Positions 63,177 through 64,000 of a stretch of 64,000 nucleotides of DNA are shown here, one piece after another. Made by a program: the position numbers and the translations under genes. The stretch is from contig NZ_JACOPE010000001.1 of the NCBI RefSeq assembly GCF_014287355.1, positions 2,108,001 through 2,172,000 on the forward strand. Direction: 5' to 3'. The notes under the pieces were generated by a model that was not told the DNA's origin, did not search any database, and saw only the letters and a program-made list of their open reading frames with translations. The stretch comes from Ruminococcus hominis (lineage in GTDB: Bacteria; Bacillota; Clostridia; Lachnospirales; Lachnospiraceae). Numbering within the stretch: position 1 is the stretch's first letter; each line of letters starts with the position of its first letter.

Positions 63177-64000
63177 TCATCTTGCTGCCATTTCCGGATG
63201 AACCGGTTTGCCATGTTCAAAATATCTGTCATACCATACAAGGAAAATATAAACTGTCCAGATTTTTCTGCTATTGTCTGTTTTTTCATTTTTATTCTTT
63301 CCATTCTTATGGTCGTCTAACATTTTGATCAGAAGTTCTGTATTAAAGAATTTGTTTGCTGCTTCTGACTGAAACATCTCTTTTACTCGGTTATAATACT
63401 TATCCTCTTTTAGCCAAACACGCGTTGGAATTGGGAATCCCAGTTTTTTCTTTTCTGCTGTCTTACTGCGAATCACTTTTTCAGCTGCTCCTCGCAGTGC
63501 TACTTTGGTCTTTGGTGCACGTACTTTATAATCTAATGGCAATGTTTCTGCAAGCTCCAGTACTTTTTTATCCAAAAACGGAACACGGACCTCCAGAGAA
63601 TTTGCCATTCCCATCTTATCACCTTTCATCAAAATATCATGAACCAACCAAAGATGCATATCAACATACTGCATTTTTGTCACCGGATCTTTTCCCTGTA
63701 CACGTTCATACAATGGTTTTGTCACTTTTTGAATCTGAGGTTCACAGCCCTTCTTTAAAATTTTATTTGCTTCACGTTCCGTAAAAATATTCGTTGCATT
63801 TGCAAAATAACGCTCTTCTAAGGTTTTTCCATGACGCATTAAAAAGCCTCTTCCCTTTGTTCCTCTAGGCAGGCAGTATTCTGCAAATTTGCCAAGCGCT
63901 CTTCGAATCGGCATTGGAATCTTATTAAAGCTCGTATGTTCCAATGGTTCACAATAAATATTATAACCGCCAAACAGCTCGTCTGACCCTTCTCCCGAAA
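63177..64000 (-). CDS. asnB: Asparagine synthase (glutamine-hydrolysing), C-terminal part (5' end outside window)
   Basis: The frame is open to the window edge; the first visible residues are SGEGSDELFGGYNIY, the ATP-pyrophosphatase loop region of the synthetase domain. Later segments MANSLEVRVPFLDKKVLELAETLP and EKKKLGFPIPTRVWL are typical. The N-terminal glutaminase domain lies beyond position 64000. Converts aspartate to asparagine using glutamine nitrogen. Confidence 0.95.
   Translation of the reverse strand, partial: SGEGSDELFGGYNIYCEPLEHTSFNKIPMPIRRALGKFAEYCLPRGTKGRGFLMRHGKTLEERYFANATNIFTEREANKILKKGCEPQIQKVTKPLYERVQGKDPVTKMQYVDMHLWLVHDILMKGDKMGMANSLEVRVPFLDKKVLELAETLPLDYKVRAPKTKVALRGAAEKVIRSKTAEKKKLGFPIPTRVWLKEDKYYNRVKEMFQSEAANKFFNTELLIKMLDDHKNGKNKNEKTDNSRKIWTVYIFLVWYDRYFEHGKPVHPEMAAR

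Overview
This is a contiguous piece of a low-GC Firmicutes chromosome, very probably a gut Lachnospiraceae (Dorea/Mediterraneibacter/Blautia-like; genus not resolved). The evidence is a Bacillus/Clostridium-type LexA box on recA, sporulation genes (spoIIGA, sigE, sigG), strong AGGAGG ribosome binding sites with occasional TTG/GTG starts, and several conserved proteins of unknown function that I associate with Lachnospiraceae (DUF5717/DUF5716-like, DUF5662, DUF1292). I saw no rRNA, tRNA, CRISPR array, prophage or intact insertion sequence. Most genes lie on the minus strand; only five are on plus.

Layout from left to right. 1-3 kb: rny (cut by the window edge), recX and recA with an SOS promoter. 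3.3-10.8 kb: mgsA, then a probable operon patatin > ppk > galM > topB > beta-helix nucleotidyltransferase-like protein. 11-12.7 kb: an ABC-F ATPase on plus, followed by a 142-bp MITE with a perfect 8-bp target duplication. 13-16.9 kb: an operon of an orphan sugar-binding lipoprotein, a GH13 protein lacking all catalytic residues, a DUF5662 protein and a histidine phosphatase. 17-27.5 kb: DUF1292, a UvrD-type helicase, gltX, a surface LRR protein, purF-purB and a polar amino-acid ABC transporter. 27.7-33 kb: a three-gene operon of unknown function (1096-aa DUF5717-like protein, degenerate Hsp70/actin-fold protein, TPR protein), the best candidate here for an undescribed system. 33-41 kb: a cytidylate-kinase-like gene, a PrsA-like lipoprotein, mfd, pth, small unknowns, a HAD phosphatase and sigG. 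41-49 kb: putP, a beta-CASP nuclease, sigE-spoIIGA behind a Spo0A-type promoter, pckA and ftsZ. 50-60.5 kb: the division and cell-wall (dcw) cluster, mraZ > rsmH > ftsL > two PBPs > mraY > murD > ftsW > divIB. 60.7-64 kb: a small membrane protein, degV, a second SEDS gene and the 3' part of asnB.

The right third is dominated by septation and sporulation: MraZ autoregulation, septal peptidoglycan synthesis (two SEDS proteins, two class B PBPs), FtsZ and the mother-cell sigma switch. Intergenic regions are rich in small repeats: a MITE family with a shared 31-bp unit at three loci, a conserved motif placed immediately after Rho-independent terminators, a four-hairpin repeat next to pckA/ftsZ, and a hairpin resembling the right end of an IS200/IS605 element upstream of mgsA. 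Gene calls rest on motif recognition, not on database searches.
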